Shown here piece after piece: positions 1 to 9,539 of a stretch of DNA of 64,000 bases (positions are counted from its first letter, which is position 1; every line of letters begins with the position of its first letter). Source of the DNA: Spongospora subterranea f. sp. subterranea. Lineage: Eukaryota; Endomyxa: Phytomyxea; Phytomyxea; Plasmodiophorida. The notes under the pieces were generated by a model, which made no database searches, was not told where the DNA came from, and worked only from the letters and a program-made list of their open reading frames with translations. The translations under genes were made by a program, and so were the position numbers. The stretch lies in contig JAUGWO010000248.1 in assembly GCA_049724395.1 (NCBI GenBank), positions 1-64,000 of the forward strand, written 5' to 3'.

Positions 1-3000
1 CCTACTCATGTTCTTGTTGATTTCTCCTGCCAACCAGGGTAGGTAATAGTTCAGTTTCCCTCCTATAAATCCTCGACATATCTGTTGATATGTTCTGTAT
101 GGTATCCGGTATTTTCTCATTTCTCGTGCCAGTTTACATCGTTTCCTTATATCGTTTGCCACTTCTGTCAGTTGAATAGTGAAAGTTGAGTGGTTCTCTT
201 CGTTATTGGCGTTCAGCGTTGCTCCCAGATATTGCACTGTTTTTGTTGTCTGGATCGTTTGTCCATTTATAGTTAATTTGTCTGTGGGTGAGTATTCATT
301 GAATAGTTTGTTTTGAGCCATTGGATTTTGATCCTGCTGTCTTTACACCATTGCTGTAGTTTGATGCTATCTCTTCTCAATTTTGTTAGTACTTCCTGTT
401 TTGTGTCACCAATAGCCCATTGTGTTGTGTCATCCACATACACATTACTGTTCTTAGTCTCTAAAGGGGCGTCATATATGTAGATTATCCACAGCAACAC
501 ACTTATACTGGATCCCTGTGGAATACCATTCTCCTGTCTATGCAATTTGGAAGAGGTGTTTCTATAATTCACCTCAAAGAGTCTGTTTGTTAGCCAGTCA
601 TTAATCAGTAATATCAGATATGGGTCTATCCCCATTCTCCTCATTTTCCGGATTAGCAGTGTTCGTTGCACTCTATCGAATGCCTTCATGAAGTCGTATA
701 CTATCATGGCGAATTGTTGATCTTTTGCCGCCGTTAATCCTGCATTATGTAGCAGTCTTAGCAATGCATGGGTTGTGCTGTGTGCTGGCCGACATCCAGA
801 TTGGTTATCGGGTATGTGCTCGCTCGCGAGTTGTCTTATTCTATGTTCAATTATTCCTTCCACAATCTTTGCTATGTTAGGTAATAGTGATATTGGTCGA
901 TATTCTCCTGGTTTTGCTTTGGGTAGTGGCCGTATTTTGGCGATTTTTCATTTCCTGTGGAAAGAACCCGTTCTCAATGATGTCGGTATTGATTGCCTTT
1001 AGAAATGTTTCCTTGATTATCTGGTTAGTGCACATATGCTTAATCAGACTGATGGGGATTCCGTCTATTCCTCCAGCAGATTTGCTGTTGGCTTTTTTAA
1101 CTGCTCTTTCCAGTTCTCTGATAGTGATATTTGCTGTTGGTCTTTCCAATCGTTGTTTCAATAATTCTGCCAGGAGTAGCTCGTGTTCCAGTTTTTCTAT
1201 TTCAGACAGTTCGAGATCTGGTGCATAGATTTCTTCAAATTTCGAGGCGATGTTTTTCACCTCTTCTTTCGCTTCATTTGTAAAGGTTTCGTATTTCTTT
1301 CTTCTTTTGTTTGTTTGTGGGCTGATTTGTTTTGCCAGGTTCCAGATTTGTGCTCCTGTCTTATCCTCACATGCTGTTTTGACCATTTTTGTTAGATGTT
1401 TGTTTTTGGCTTTGACATATTGTTTCCTAAATGCTATATCCGCTTTGTTTAGTGCTTCTTTTCTCATTGTAATTTGTGTTTCCTTTGTTTTGGCGCGTAT
1501 CGCTGTGAGTAATTTGCGTCTGACTTTGTTTCTTAGTTTAAGTGCCGCCTTCAGGTGTTTGTTCCAGAACTTGCAACTGGTCACTCTAACGTATCGGTAT
1601 TTAATGCTTTCTTGTAGCATTGCAGTGAATTTGGACAGTCCCATAGCATGAGATGTTTGGTTTTCGATGACTGTCACTAGTGCCTTTGCTGTTGATCTGT
1701 TGTCGAGTTTTTTTACTCTTTTTCTATCAATCGGTAATTTGTTTTTCGTTTTTCCTCTAATGCTGGTTTCAATTGTAGTAGGAAGGTGGTCACTGCTCAA
1801 GTCTGCGTGAACTTTGAAGTTCACAATCAGTTTTGCCATTTTCCTATTCGCCAGTGTGATATCTAATGTGTTTTTCTCTCTGGTTGGTATTTCAGGATTG
1901 TTCACAATTCTGAACTCCTCCAGTATTCCGTCTAGGTATGTGTGGTTTTCTGTATGATTTGTGCCAAATCTCTTATCTCTGGTGTTTAGGTCACCTGTGA
2001 TGATAATTGCCTCTTGTTTTGTCTCTGCGAAGATTTCAATCTGCATCCAATATGCTCTTCTAGTTGGTCTATCGATATCTGGTGGGATATATGTGTGTAT
2101 CAGTATCATTTCGTCGTATAATTTTGCAATTTGTGTTGTGATAGCGAATTGTCCAAAGCATTGAATCGCCGGTGGATATAGTTTTTCAATTTTGACATGT
2201 TCTCTCCACAAAATTCCTGATTGTGTGTATCGATCATCACATTCGTAGTGTAGAAATCCATGAATATTACGTCTATGGCTTAGCTCTGCAATGCAGATTA
2301 CATCTATTCGTTGTTGAGTCGCAAACAGTGCCAGTTCTGTTGCCTTCTCCTCGTTTAATGAACATGCGTTCCATTGTGCTATAATCAAATTTCTGTAATT
2401 CTTTACTTGTTTCTCTTTAACCTTAAGTCGCGTAAAACATTGTGTTATTTTCAGTTGTCTTTTTGGTTTGGTTGAGGCATCGTTGTTTGAGCATTTTTTG
2501 GTGATCTTTATCTTTTGGAGTTCTTGTAACAGTACTTCTTTCTTTGTTTGATCATTGTCTTTTGTTCCCATGTTACAGGAAATGTTGATGTTGTTATTCA
2601 TCACGTAATGAGATTGGTCTAAATGTTGGATTGAGTTGTTGTCTCTAGATATCCTATGTTGTGGACTTCTGTTGGTGGTGTCGCTTGTGACCATGCTAAG
2701 CTTTTCCAGTTTTTGCAGTAATTCGCTGGTCCTGTTTTTTGTAGTCAGCATTGTGGGTTGGTCTAGTTTGTTCTCCCCAGTTATCAGACAATTTTTCGGT
2801 TGAATTGAGGATGCCGTTGGTGTTTCAATTTTGTTGGCCAAGGATTCGTTGTCTGTTATCTTTATTGAGACCAGTTTCGGTCCATCTTTTGTGCGATGTT
2901 GTTGTTTTCCAATGTAATTTTCAACGTATTTCTCACATTGGTCATGGATTGTTGTAATGTTACCATTGATCAGGGTGTCTTTATCAATTGGAAATAGGGT

Positions 3001-3054
3001 CCCATAATGATTCAGTCTGCTATGTCCCATAGGGGTTGATGGTTTTCCATGCAT
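1..3054 (-). CDS. LINE ORF2: APE endonuclease plus reverse transcriptase (partial, frame-shifted)
   Basis: Reading from 3054 leftward, residues about 222-440 are an exonuclease-endonuclease-phosphatase fold: QWNACS, AELSHRR, ITGDLNTRD and SDHLP match the Asn, Glu, GDxN and SDH catalytic motifs. A linker of about 200 basic residues leads to the reverse transcriptase, which shows SAGGIDGIP, YRPISLLPN, FMKAFDRV, GIPQGSSIS and the YVDD catalytic box (near 440). The thumb continues to position 1 (WLAGEINKN). Function: nicks target DNA and copies the element RNA into it. Single-base frame changes near 950 and 325, both at A-runs, split the RT into three frames, so this copy is probably inactive unless these are sequence errors. 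The start at 3054 overlaps the upstream frame by 43 bases. Confidence 0.88.
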
Positions 3055-5399
3055 GTGGTGTAGTACATAGATCGTGCTCTTCCAATGAACGCTATCTCTG
3101 AATTTTGGGAAACACGATTCGATCCATTTTCGAAAATGGTCATAGGTTGTGTTGTCTGACTGATTATGATTATGTTGATCTTATATATAAAAGCTGCTAT
3201 TGTAAATTCGAACAATCCAGCCCATTGCCTGTCCTGTTCCATTATGTCTAGATATTGATCAAGAGTACAATTCTCGTTGTTGGGTAATGATCCGGCGTAG
3301 TTCAGTATTTTTGTTGCTATGGTTCTTCCCTGATTTGGGTCTCTGGCATAGTCACATATTTTTCTACGTAATTGCTGCACAGTAATGTCTGGTATTCCTC
3401 CTGATGTTCTGATTGCTTCGAATGCACAGTTGCCTACTCCGATTACGTCTTTAAAAACATATTTGTTGTGATCAATTGTTAAGCTACAAGTGGTATGTAA
3501 TCCTGTGCTATTTCCTCCTGTTCCTTTCTGCTTCTCTGATGGATGAATCAAGGACATTCCCCGACTATGTGCTAAACTATTTAGGCTATTTCCTCTATGT
3601 GGCCTGTCTTTTATATCTGCCTTTTTCGATTGATTTTCATGCGTTTTGACTGTATCACTCGTATTGAACAATTGCAGCCAGCTCAAAGGAATAATACATA
3701 AATGTGCGACTTGTGATTCTAGCCGTTCACTATCCTTGCCCTCGTTCGAAATTGATCGATTCTGGACACTGGCAGCGGTAATCCGCTGCTTGGGAATCGA
3801 TGTGCTTGGTATCGGTATTTTTGTGTTTGCTCTGTTCTTGTTTTGCTGACTTTTTGTTTGTTGGTTGGTTATGTATCTATTGGTGATCGCGGTTTTTATT
3901 CGGTACTTGACATATCTAGTCGTCATAGTGGTAAACTTTGTCTGGGCATATTTTTGATAGGTGTCCCTCTTTTTCACAAGTCGCACATTGATGTGTTGTG
4001 CGGTTGATCTGGCTGCAGTCGATCGCTTTATGTTGATTGTCACCACATATGGCACATCGATGGTTGTTACAGTAGTCCTTTTTAACGCAGTCCTTTTTGA
4101 GGCAGTGTATGCATACGTTGTTTTTTCGTTTTCTGGGTTTTTCCGTCGTGTAGAAATTTCCATAAATTTGTATCTTCCCTGCTTGGATGACTGTTTCAGC
4201 TTGTTGTTTAGTCTGATACGTAACGATGGCCGATTTTCCCGCTTTAATTGCCTTACAAGGTTTTTGACCAGCGATTGCGCCGTAAATACTTCCGGTGTCG
4301 ACCATCCAGCCCGGTACTGAGTGGATAATGACCTGTCTGTCCAAATTTGTCTTTTCATCTGATGCTGGTCGACACTCGCATCCGATTGATTTTGAGATTG
4401 CATGAACGTGTTGATATTGTCCTGTGGGATCACTATGGTCATATCGTATGGCAATAGTATTATATTTTGTTTACCTTTTCTCAAGTTGGTTAGTATGATC
4501 ATGTTTTGTTTCATTTTGATATTGGCTTTGGGGAACTTATTGTACCATCCTATCTGTTTAGAAAATTCGACAATTAAACTACCCATGTCTTTGGTCGTAA
4601 TTATCGCTTGTTCATAATTTGTTGTATCTTTGATCCTTTCGGTGGCCGGTTTGTCATTTGTAATGTTACTTTTGAGTATTTTTACGGGAGTTGGGTCTAC
4701 TCTTGATTGTTCACTTCGTTGACGCTTCTCAATGATGGGGGTGGGTTCGATTTCCATGTCTAAGTAATCTCGTTTCGCAGAGGTATTTGCTACCGAATGT
4801 ATTCTATGATCGCATATTGCCGTCACGACATCTCGCGCCCTGTGGTTCGGCCCCCGGTGTGCGTGTTTCTTTTGGGCAGGATTGATATCTTTGGCCATAG
4901 TCTCGTATTTATACTTTGCTCTACTTTCTGTAATATCGCTATTTCTACCATGTTTTCCTTGTACTTTACTATGTTTTCTATTTGCATTTTTTCCCACTAT
5001 CACGTGATTGTATCTGATTGGTGTTTTAAGTCTTAATATAATCATTTCTGTGAGTCCGTTGCTGTTAATCTTGTCTGATATCCATATGTTTCCATGTTTC
5101 ATAGCATTCATTCCATGTCTGTAATCCGTTTCTGTTAATCCTGTCCTATGACTAGTACAGGTACAATGATTTGGCCAGGCCTCTTCATTGCAGGGGTTGG
5201 GCGTAGTCGTTGGTTGCCTATGTAATAACATAGAGCCACCATAGCCCGGGTTTCCATGTCCAATGATCCATTTTCTTGACTGCTGCTGCCTCCTAGGATT
5301 GTTAGTATCATCGGGGAAGACTCCAGGCATCCCTCCACTATTATCCCTAGCAGCAGCCGACTCCCACCATTTCCCCGACTTGGTGGCAGCAAACATCAT
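3012..5399 (-). CDS. LINE ORF1: zinc-knuckle gag-like region followed by OTU-like protease
   Basis: One frame is open for 795 codons, but two frames are needed to read the conserved parts. The N-terminal ~350 residues are basic and low in complexity. Between 4344 and 3916 the coding frame shifts, giving a gag-like segment with successive Cys/His clusters (CIHCLKKDC, CAICGDNQHKAIDC, CATCEKEGHLSKIC), as in nucleic-acid-binding LINE proteins. The main frame then holds an OTU-like domain from about 3500 to 3020: GNCAFEAI is the catalytic Cys box (usual form GDCLF), and NHYGTLFP, the probable catalytic His box, lies in the next frame just across the end near 3010. OTU domains are known in some LINE and other transposon polyproteins; their job there is thought to be protein processing or deubiquitination. 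The exact start Met is a guess. Confidence 0.75.
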   Translation of the reverse strand: MMFAATKSGKWWESAAARDNSGGMPGVFPDDTNNPRRQQQSRKWIIGHGNPGYGGSMLLHRQPTTTPNPCNEEAWPNHCTCTSHRTGLTETDYRHGMNAMKHGNIWISDKINSNGLTEMIILRLKTPIRYNHVIVGKNANRKHSKVQGKHGRNSDITESRAKYKYETMAKDINPAQKKHAHRGPNHRARDVVTAICDHRIHSVANTSAKRDYLDMEIEPTPIIEKRQRSEQSRVDPTPVKILKSNITNDKPATERIKDTTNYEQAIITTKDMGSLIVEFSKQIGWYNKFPKANIKMKQNMIILTNLRKGKQNIILLPYDMTIVIPQDNINTFMQSQNQSDASVDQHQMKRQIWTDRSLSTQYRAGWSTPEVFTAQSLVKNLVRQLKRENRPSLRIRLNNKLKQSSKQGRYKFMEISTRRKNPENEKTTYAYTASKRTALKRTTVTTIDVPYVVTINIKRSTAARSTAQHINVRLVKKRDTYQKYAQTKFTTMTTRYVKYRIKTAITNRYITNQQTKSQQNKNRANTKIPIPSTSIPKQRITAASVQNRSISNEGKDSERLESQVAHLCIIPLSWLQLFNTSDTVKTHENQSKKADIKDRPHRGNSLNSLAHSRGMSLIHPSEKQKGTGGNSTGLHTTCSLTIDHNKYVFKDVIGVGNCAFEAIRTSGGIPDITVQQLRRKICDYARDPNQGRTIATKILNYAGSLPNNENCTLDQYLDIMEQDRQWAGLFEFTIAAFIYKINIIIISQTTQPMTIFENGSNRVSQNSEIAFIGRARSMYYTTCMENHQPLWDIAD

Positions 5400-5488
5400 C
5401 TCGATGCCGTGACACGCGCAGTCGAATAGCGGAGTGGGTGCGCAAAAGAATGATTATTTCCGTATTTACGATCTTTCTGACTTCGAGT

Positions 5489-5625
5489 AAAACCTGTAAA
5501 CCGATTTGAAACCGGTTGCAACCGGTTCCAAACCAGATCAAACCGGGTTGATTTCGAACCGGTTTGAGTCGGTTTTAATCAGTTGGGCATTTTCTGTCAA
5601 ACCGGTTTGGCCGGTTTGAAACCGT
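5489..5625. repeat. AACCGGTTT-rich degenerate repeat
   Basis: About ten copies of a palindromic core, AACCGGTT or close variants (AAACCGGTTTG, CAACCGGTT, GTCGGTTTT), are packed into 137 bases just outside the 5' side of the LINE. The core is self-complementary, so it reads the same on both strands. It may be a LINE 5' promoter, an insertion-site preference, or an unrelated minisatellite. Confidence 0.6.
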
Positions 5626-5629
5626 TGAC

Positions 5630-7775
5630 AACTCTAATCGCGAACTTGATTCGTAGATCGGTCGACAACGCATTGGGGTGACCGGATCGACATCTGTCTT
5701 GCCAAGACCCATGCACAGAATGGTGGGACGATTATCACAAGTATATTCTCGAAGGATTTGACCTCCATACCTCCATAATGCAAGACACATGTTCTGTGGC
5801 CAAAAGGAAGTATTGCCGAACCCGCTGTTTTTTGAACCCTGAAGTGCTGAACTGTTTTGAACCCTGAATGACACACAATCATCCTTTTTCATGTCTTGAT
5901 ATGATTGCCGTTGCAGATGCCCTACTGGTTTATTTTTCATATTGCTGATCCATTCGAAACAAGTACCCGACCTATATTCAACAACGTTGTTGAAGTGCCT
6001 TCATCTTTAATATTAGACCCACTGTAGCCTGTAAATGCTCAAACGAGCACGATTTCAAGGGAGAAGTGTTAGGAACATAACACGAAACGTGACATTGTGG
6101 TCAGCTATTACACATTGTGGAAAAGGTTTTGGATTCCCGATACCACAGAGGTCGGCTGCAATACTTCATAGAGTTGAAAGGTTACCCGCCATCGGAACGT
6201 TCGTGGGAACTCCCAGCCAGTTTAGAAGCTACGGCTGGATTACAGGAAGAAATTAGCAATTGGCCACAAAAAAAATCCAACTAAACCTGGACCGGCTGCC
6301 CGGAAAAAAAGGAACATTGCCGAAAGGGGTCAACAGTGTTAAAACCGTCGTCAGTCGGTTAAGGGATTCCTAATCGCGTGTGTGCCGTTGTATTTCTGAC
6401 AAGACGAAGAAGGTTATTTATAGGATACTGACTGGAGGAAAACCTTTTTAAGCAAAGTTTTTGAAAGAGCAGAGATATCGTTCTTAAAAGGACATCCCGT
6501 CCTCCCAACTGTTGTCGAGTGGATTCAATCCACGAGCCATTGTTGGTTTGTTGTTTGGCGAACCTTTGTCATGGTGTTGCACGCCAAGGTGCAATCCTTC
6601 ATCCATCGCTCCATCATCAATACTGAGGAAAAGAATGGTTTATCGCGGCGCACGTTGAGCGGAGACGGCAACGCGGGGGCGGAACGGGTTGAATATAACG
6701 GGTTGAATAATCTTGTCCTAAGTTCTGACAGATACCACAGGATGGGGACCGACAACGAGTTCGTCTTTATTATTTATCCTGTGCGAACGGTTTCGGTACG
6801 AGCCGATTTGTTGCCTCAATAAACAGGAAGGCTTCGGGGCGCCATTAGTATTTCGGAAAGTGTCGGCATGTTCTCGTCCACATCCACAGAAACTGTGGTG
6901 TGTGGTTCTAATTGTTGGTTTCTTCAAACACGGGCTTGAAAACTCTAAAATGGAATCAGCATCGTCAGTGGTAAACGCAAGCTCAGGCTCCTCAATTGAT
7001 CGGAACGTGTCAGGCAGAGCGCCCCTTGTAAAGTGATCAGCCTTTGCCATTGTCTGAAAGTTGGTCAACTCACAGATATCAATCTGATGAATTCTGTCCC
7101 CGAATTTATTGAGCGGAATTGACGCGCCATGTTAAACTGCTTGTTGATCTATACGATTTGCTTCATCTGTTGAACACCGATGATTATGGCGTGCCGTCCG
7201 ACTTTATCCATCAGCCAAACTCAATACTTTCTCGGTTCAGTCCAAATATCCATTAACGCCATGGTGATGCCAGCGGCCAAATCTGTTGCAGTTCGGTCGT
7301 ATTAACTTGCTCTATAGCGAAACGGACGCTTTCTTCATTGCGAACACGATGGAGAAACAAGTTCCTTCCGTGTGCACAACGATCGGTTTATGACGAATAG
7401 GGAGTGTAGGACATTGGACGTTCTGATATTTTTCACCCTTGGTTTGGTTTGATTGATGATCACATAATCAACATGTATTCTCGGTGAGGAATATGTGGAT
7501 TCACTCAGATCGTCCCCATAAACGGAGCCAGTCAAAACCAACGAAAGTGTCCGGGTTTATTTGAGAAGCTGGACCTAGTTGGACAGGACTTCAGAAGAGT
7601 TTGGGTCTATTCGCTTTACAGAAGCCCAAATCGGTACAGTGCTGTCCCTTGGAGCAATGGGCGTTGTATAGACAACGCAGACAGCCCTTGGACCCAGGAT
7701 GACAAACCGACGCTGGCGACATGTTCCCGATCCGTTCCTAAACCCCAGATTCAGCATTCAGCCACAGCAATACCG
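5630..7775. other. Gene-poor stretch, nothing recognised
   Basis: No open frame here resembles a known family, and no splice-joined frame could be built. The longest frames (121 codons on the minus strand at 5575-5940, 116 codons on the minus strand at 6718-7068) have no domain I recognise. No tRNA or rRNA was seen. Confidence 0.5.
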
Positions 7776-7781
7776 ACATAG

Positions 7782-8903
7782 TCACCAAAAACAACAATGT
7801 TCGAAACCAGATGAGGAAACCGATGTCGAAACAACAATCGCCTTTACCGCTATGTACTCTCGGCATCTCTCAACTTCGTCCAAATCGGATTTGCATTGGA
7901 GCTTCGCGTCCCGAATGGCCTTTCGCTTCAGTTTCACATCGAACTGGATTTTCTTGGCCTGAGCCTTGATCTCCGCCTTGTTCGCCTTGATCGCGACGAT
8001 GTCCTTTCTGGTTGCGTCCAGGCTCTCGGCCACCTGCTCCAGGGCCTTCTGGTTCTGATCGATCGACGTCTGCGTCTGTTGCGCCTTCTCCCCCTGTTTG
8101 CTGAGCGAGTCGTCCAGGCCGCCCTTGCTGTTAGCGTACTTCGTCTTGATATCGGCTCTGGCGGTCTGAACATCGTTCATCCCGCTCATGATCGCCGTCT
8201 TGACCGTTTTCAGATCCGCCAAAATCTTGGTCTGGGTCGCCGCCCTATCTGTGGCGCTCTGCCCCGAATACTTCTTGACATCCTTGGCCAGATCGCTCAG
8301 GGCCGTCTTCCCCGTCGACGTCAGATCGCCCTTGACTTTGGCCATCGCCGTCACGAACACTGCATAGTCGCTGTCGATCGATTGCGTCAGTTTCGTGGTG
8401 ATCACCGCAGTACTGAACGTGTTCAGCGCGTTCAACGCCGACGTCCAAACCCCGGATTCATCATCGTTCGCTTGCAGATCCGCTTTATAAGCCGTCGCCA
8501 ACGCCGTCAACTTATTGTTTATCGTCTGCATCGCCTTCTGAATCTTCTCCAAATCCGATCTCAGATCCGAGATCTGTTTCTTGATCTGAATCGATTGCTG
8601 TTTCAGATCTTTCACCGACTCGACGTCGGATTTCAGTTTGGCGCGTAGTGATGTCCATTGCGCTTTCAGATCCTGGTAGAGCTTGATCTGTTGACGAATC
8701 CATTCGTGGGACGTCTGTCGATCAATCCGGCATTGATGGCGTATTTCGGTCTCAAGCTCGCTGATCTTGTCGAAGACGCGTCGTTGGGGGGTGGAGTTGG
8801 GTTTCAGGGACAGCGTTGGACTGGTCTGGGTGTAGCCCTGGGCCGATAGCGCCACGATTATGGCGACCAGCAGAAAGGGCACGGTCAACGACGACGACGC
8901 CAT
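7782..8903 (-). CDS. Predicted secreted coiled-coil protein
   Basis: A single-exon frame of 373 residues. I start it at the Met before SSSLTVPFLLVAIIVAL, because that gives a clean signal peptide ending near QGYTQ; an in-frame Met 15 codons earlier would bury it. After cleavage the protein is almost wholly helical heptad sequence (for example LKQQSIQIKKQISDL and DLEKIQKAMQTINNKL), with a central Ala/Ser/Thr-rich part and a further coil toward the C-terminus. It has only a few cysteines, near the ends, and no second membrane segment. The high GC content and smooth coding pattern differ from the surrounding gene-poor DNA. A 250-codon frame on the opposite strand is its shadow. Function is unknown; secreted coiled-coil proteins can be wall, extrusome or host-directed proteins. 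Confidence 0.8.
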   Translation of the reverse strand: MASSSLTVPFLLVAIIVALSAQGYTQTSPTLSLKPNSTPQRRVFDKISELETEIRHQCRIDRQTSHEWIRQQIKLYQDLKAQWTSLRAKLKSDVESVKDLKQQSIQIKKQISDLRSDLEKIQKAMQTINNKLTALATAYKADLQANDDESGVWTSALNALNTFSTAVITTKLTQSIDSDYAVFVTAMAKVKGDLTSTGKTALSDLAKDVKKYSGQSATDRAATQTKILADLKTVKTAIMSGMNDVQTARADIKTKYANSKGGLDDSLSKQGEKAQQTQTSIDQNQKALEQVAESLDATRKDIVAIKANKAEIKAQAKKIQFDVKLKRKAIRDAKLQCKSDLDEVERCREYIAVKAIVVSTSVSSSGFEHCCFW

Positions 8904-9104
8904 GATTAAACTGTAATCAAGCGATCTCCACAATCCGAACGATCGCACCGTTCTAATTCATCGCCAATAGAGCACGATCAATTCGAGGTACCATCGTGCT
9001 ACTCGGTCGGCTCTTCGAATATTGGTGGAAATTGCAATGGTGGGCCGAGTACAACACCATCGAATGCAGAAATTGTGTGTTCTGGAAGGTTCTTCACTGG
9101 TCCG

Positions 9105-9179
9105 ACAATCGAATTCGGCAATCCGAACACAATCGAATTCGGCAATCCGAAGACAATCGAATTCGGCAATCCAAACACG
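9105..9179. repeat. 24-bp tandem repeat, three copies
   Basis: Three direct copies of a 24-bp unit (ACAATCGAATTCGGCAATCC plus four bases) start at 9105, 9129 and 9153 and differ at only a few positions. They lie 200-280 bp upstream of the start of the secreted coiled-coil gene, so they could be part of its promoter, or a plain minisatellite. Confidence 0.85.
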
Positions 9180-9539
9180 ACATGGCAGCGCGTGTTCCTT
9201 GGCGATGGATAAGGGTTCAACCGGGTTCAGTCAGGTTCAACAACGCGTAATACACTCGCCAGTGCATCTGGGTAGGTGAATCCGCCCCCAGGCTTTACCA
9301 GATCACCGAATCGATTATAGACCACAGATGAGCAAATATACTCTAGGAGAGAATCTAGCCTCGCTTGGCGCCAAAACACATTGTCGCTCAGGACGACATC
9401 ACCAAACCTTGAACGATCAACGTAGATCTGCCGAATTATATTGACGAACAGCACCGAAGTTCGTCGCAATATTTGATCGGATCTGTCTGATTCAGTGCCA
9501 CCAATTGGGTTGTGGTTCCGCCACCAGACCAACATGACG

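Larger units (their letters stand above)
1..5450 (-). mobile_element. LINE (non-LTR retrotransposon) with OTU-like domain, cut by the window edge
   Basis: The minus strand carries, in order, a basic N-terminal region, Cys/His zinc knuckles, an OTU-like cysteine protease, an APE-type endonuclease and a reverse transcriptase. The thumb region runs off the left edge, so the 3' end, tail and target-site duplication are not visible. Almost no in-frame stops occur over 5.4 kb; instead the frame changes about five times (near 4330, 3916, 3040, 950 and 325), several of them beside runs of A. That points to a young copy, or to indel errors in homopolymers. The 5' end is uncertain; I place it near the first Met at 5399, and an AACCGGTTT-rich repeat lies just outside. 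Base composition is AT-richer than the host genes. I did not assign a LINE clade. Confidence 0.9.

Noticed and set aside
1-5399. A reassigned stop codon or programmed frameshift to explain the split LINE frames.
   Set aside because: Host genes read cleanly with the standard code, and the shifts lie at different A-runs without a common slippery site.
7896-8648. A 250-codon open frame on the plus strand.
   Set aside because: It lies wholly opposite the secreted coiled-coil gene, is Arg/Leu-rich with no start context, and is the usual shadow of a GC-rich gene.
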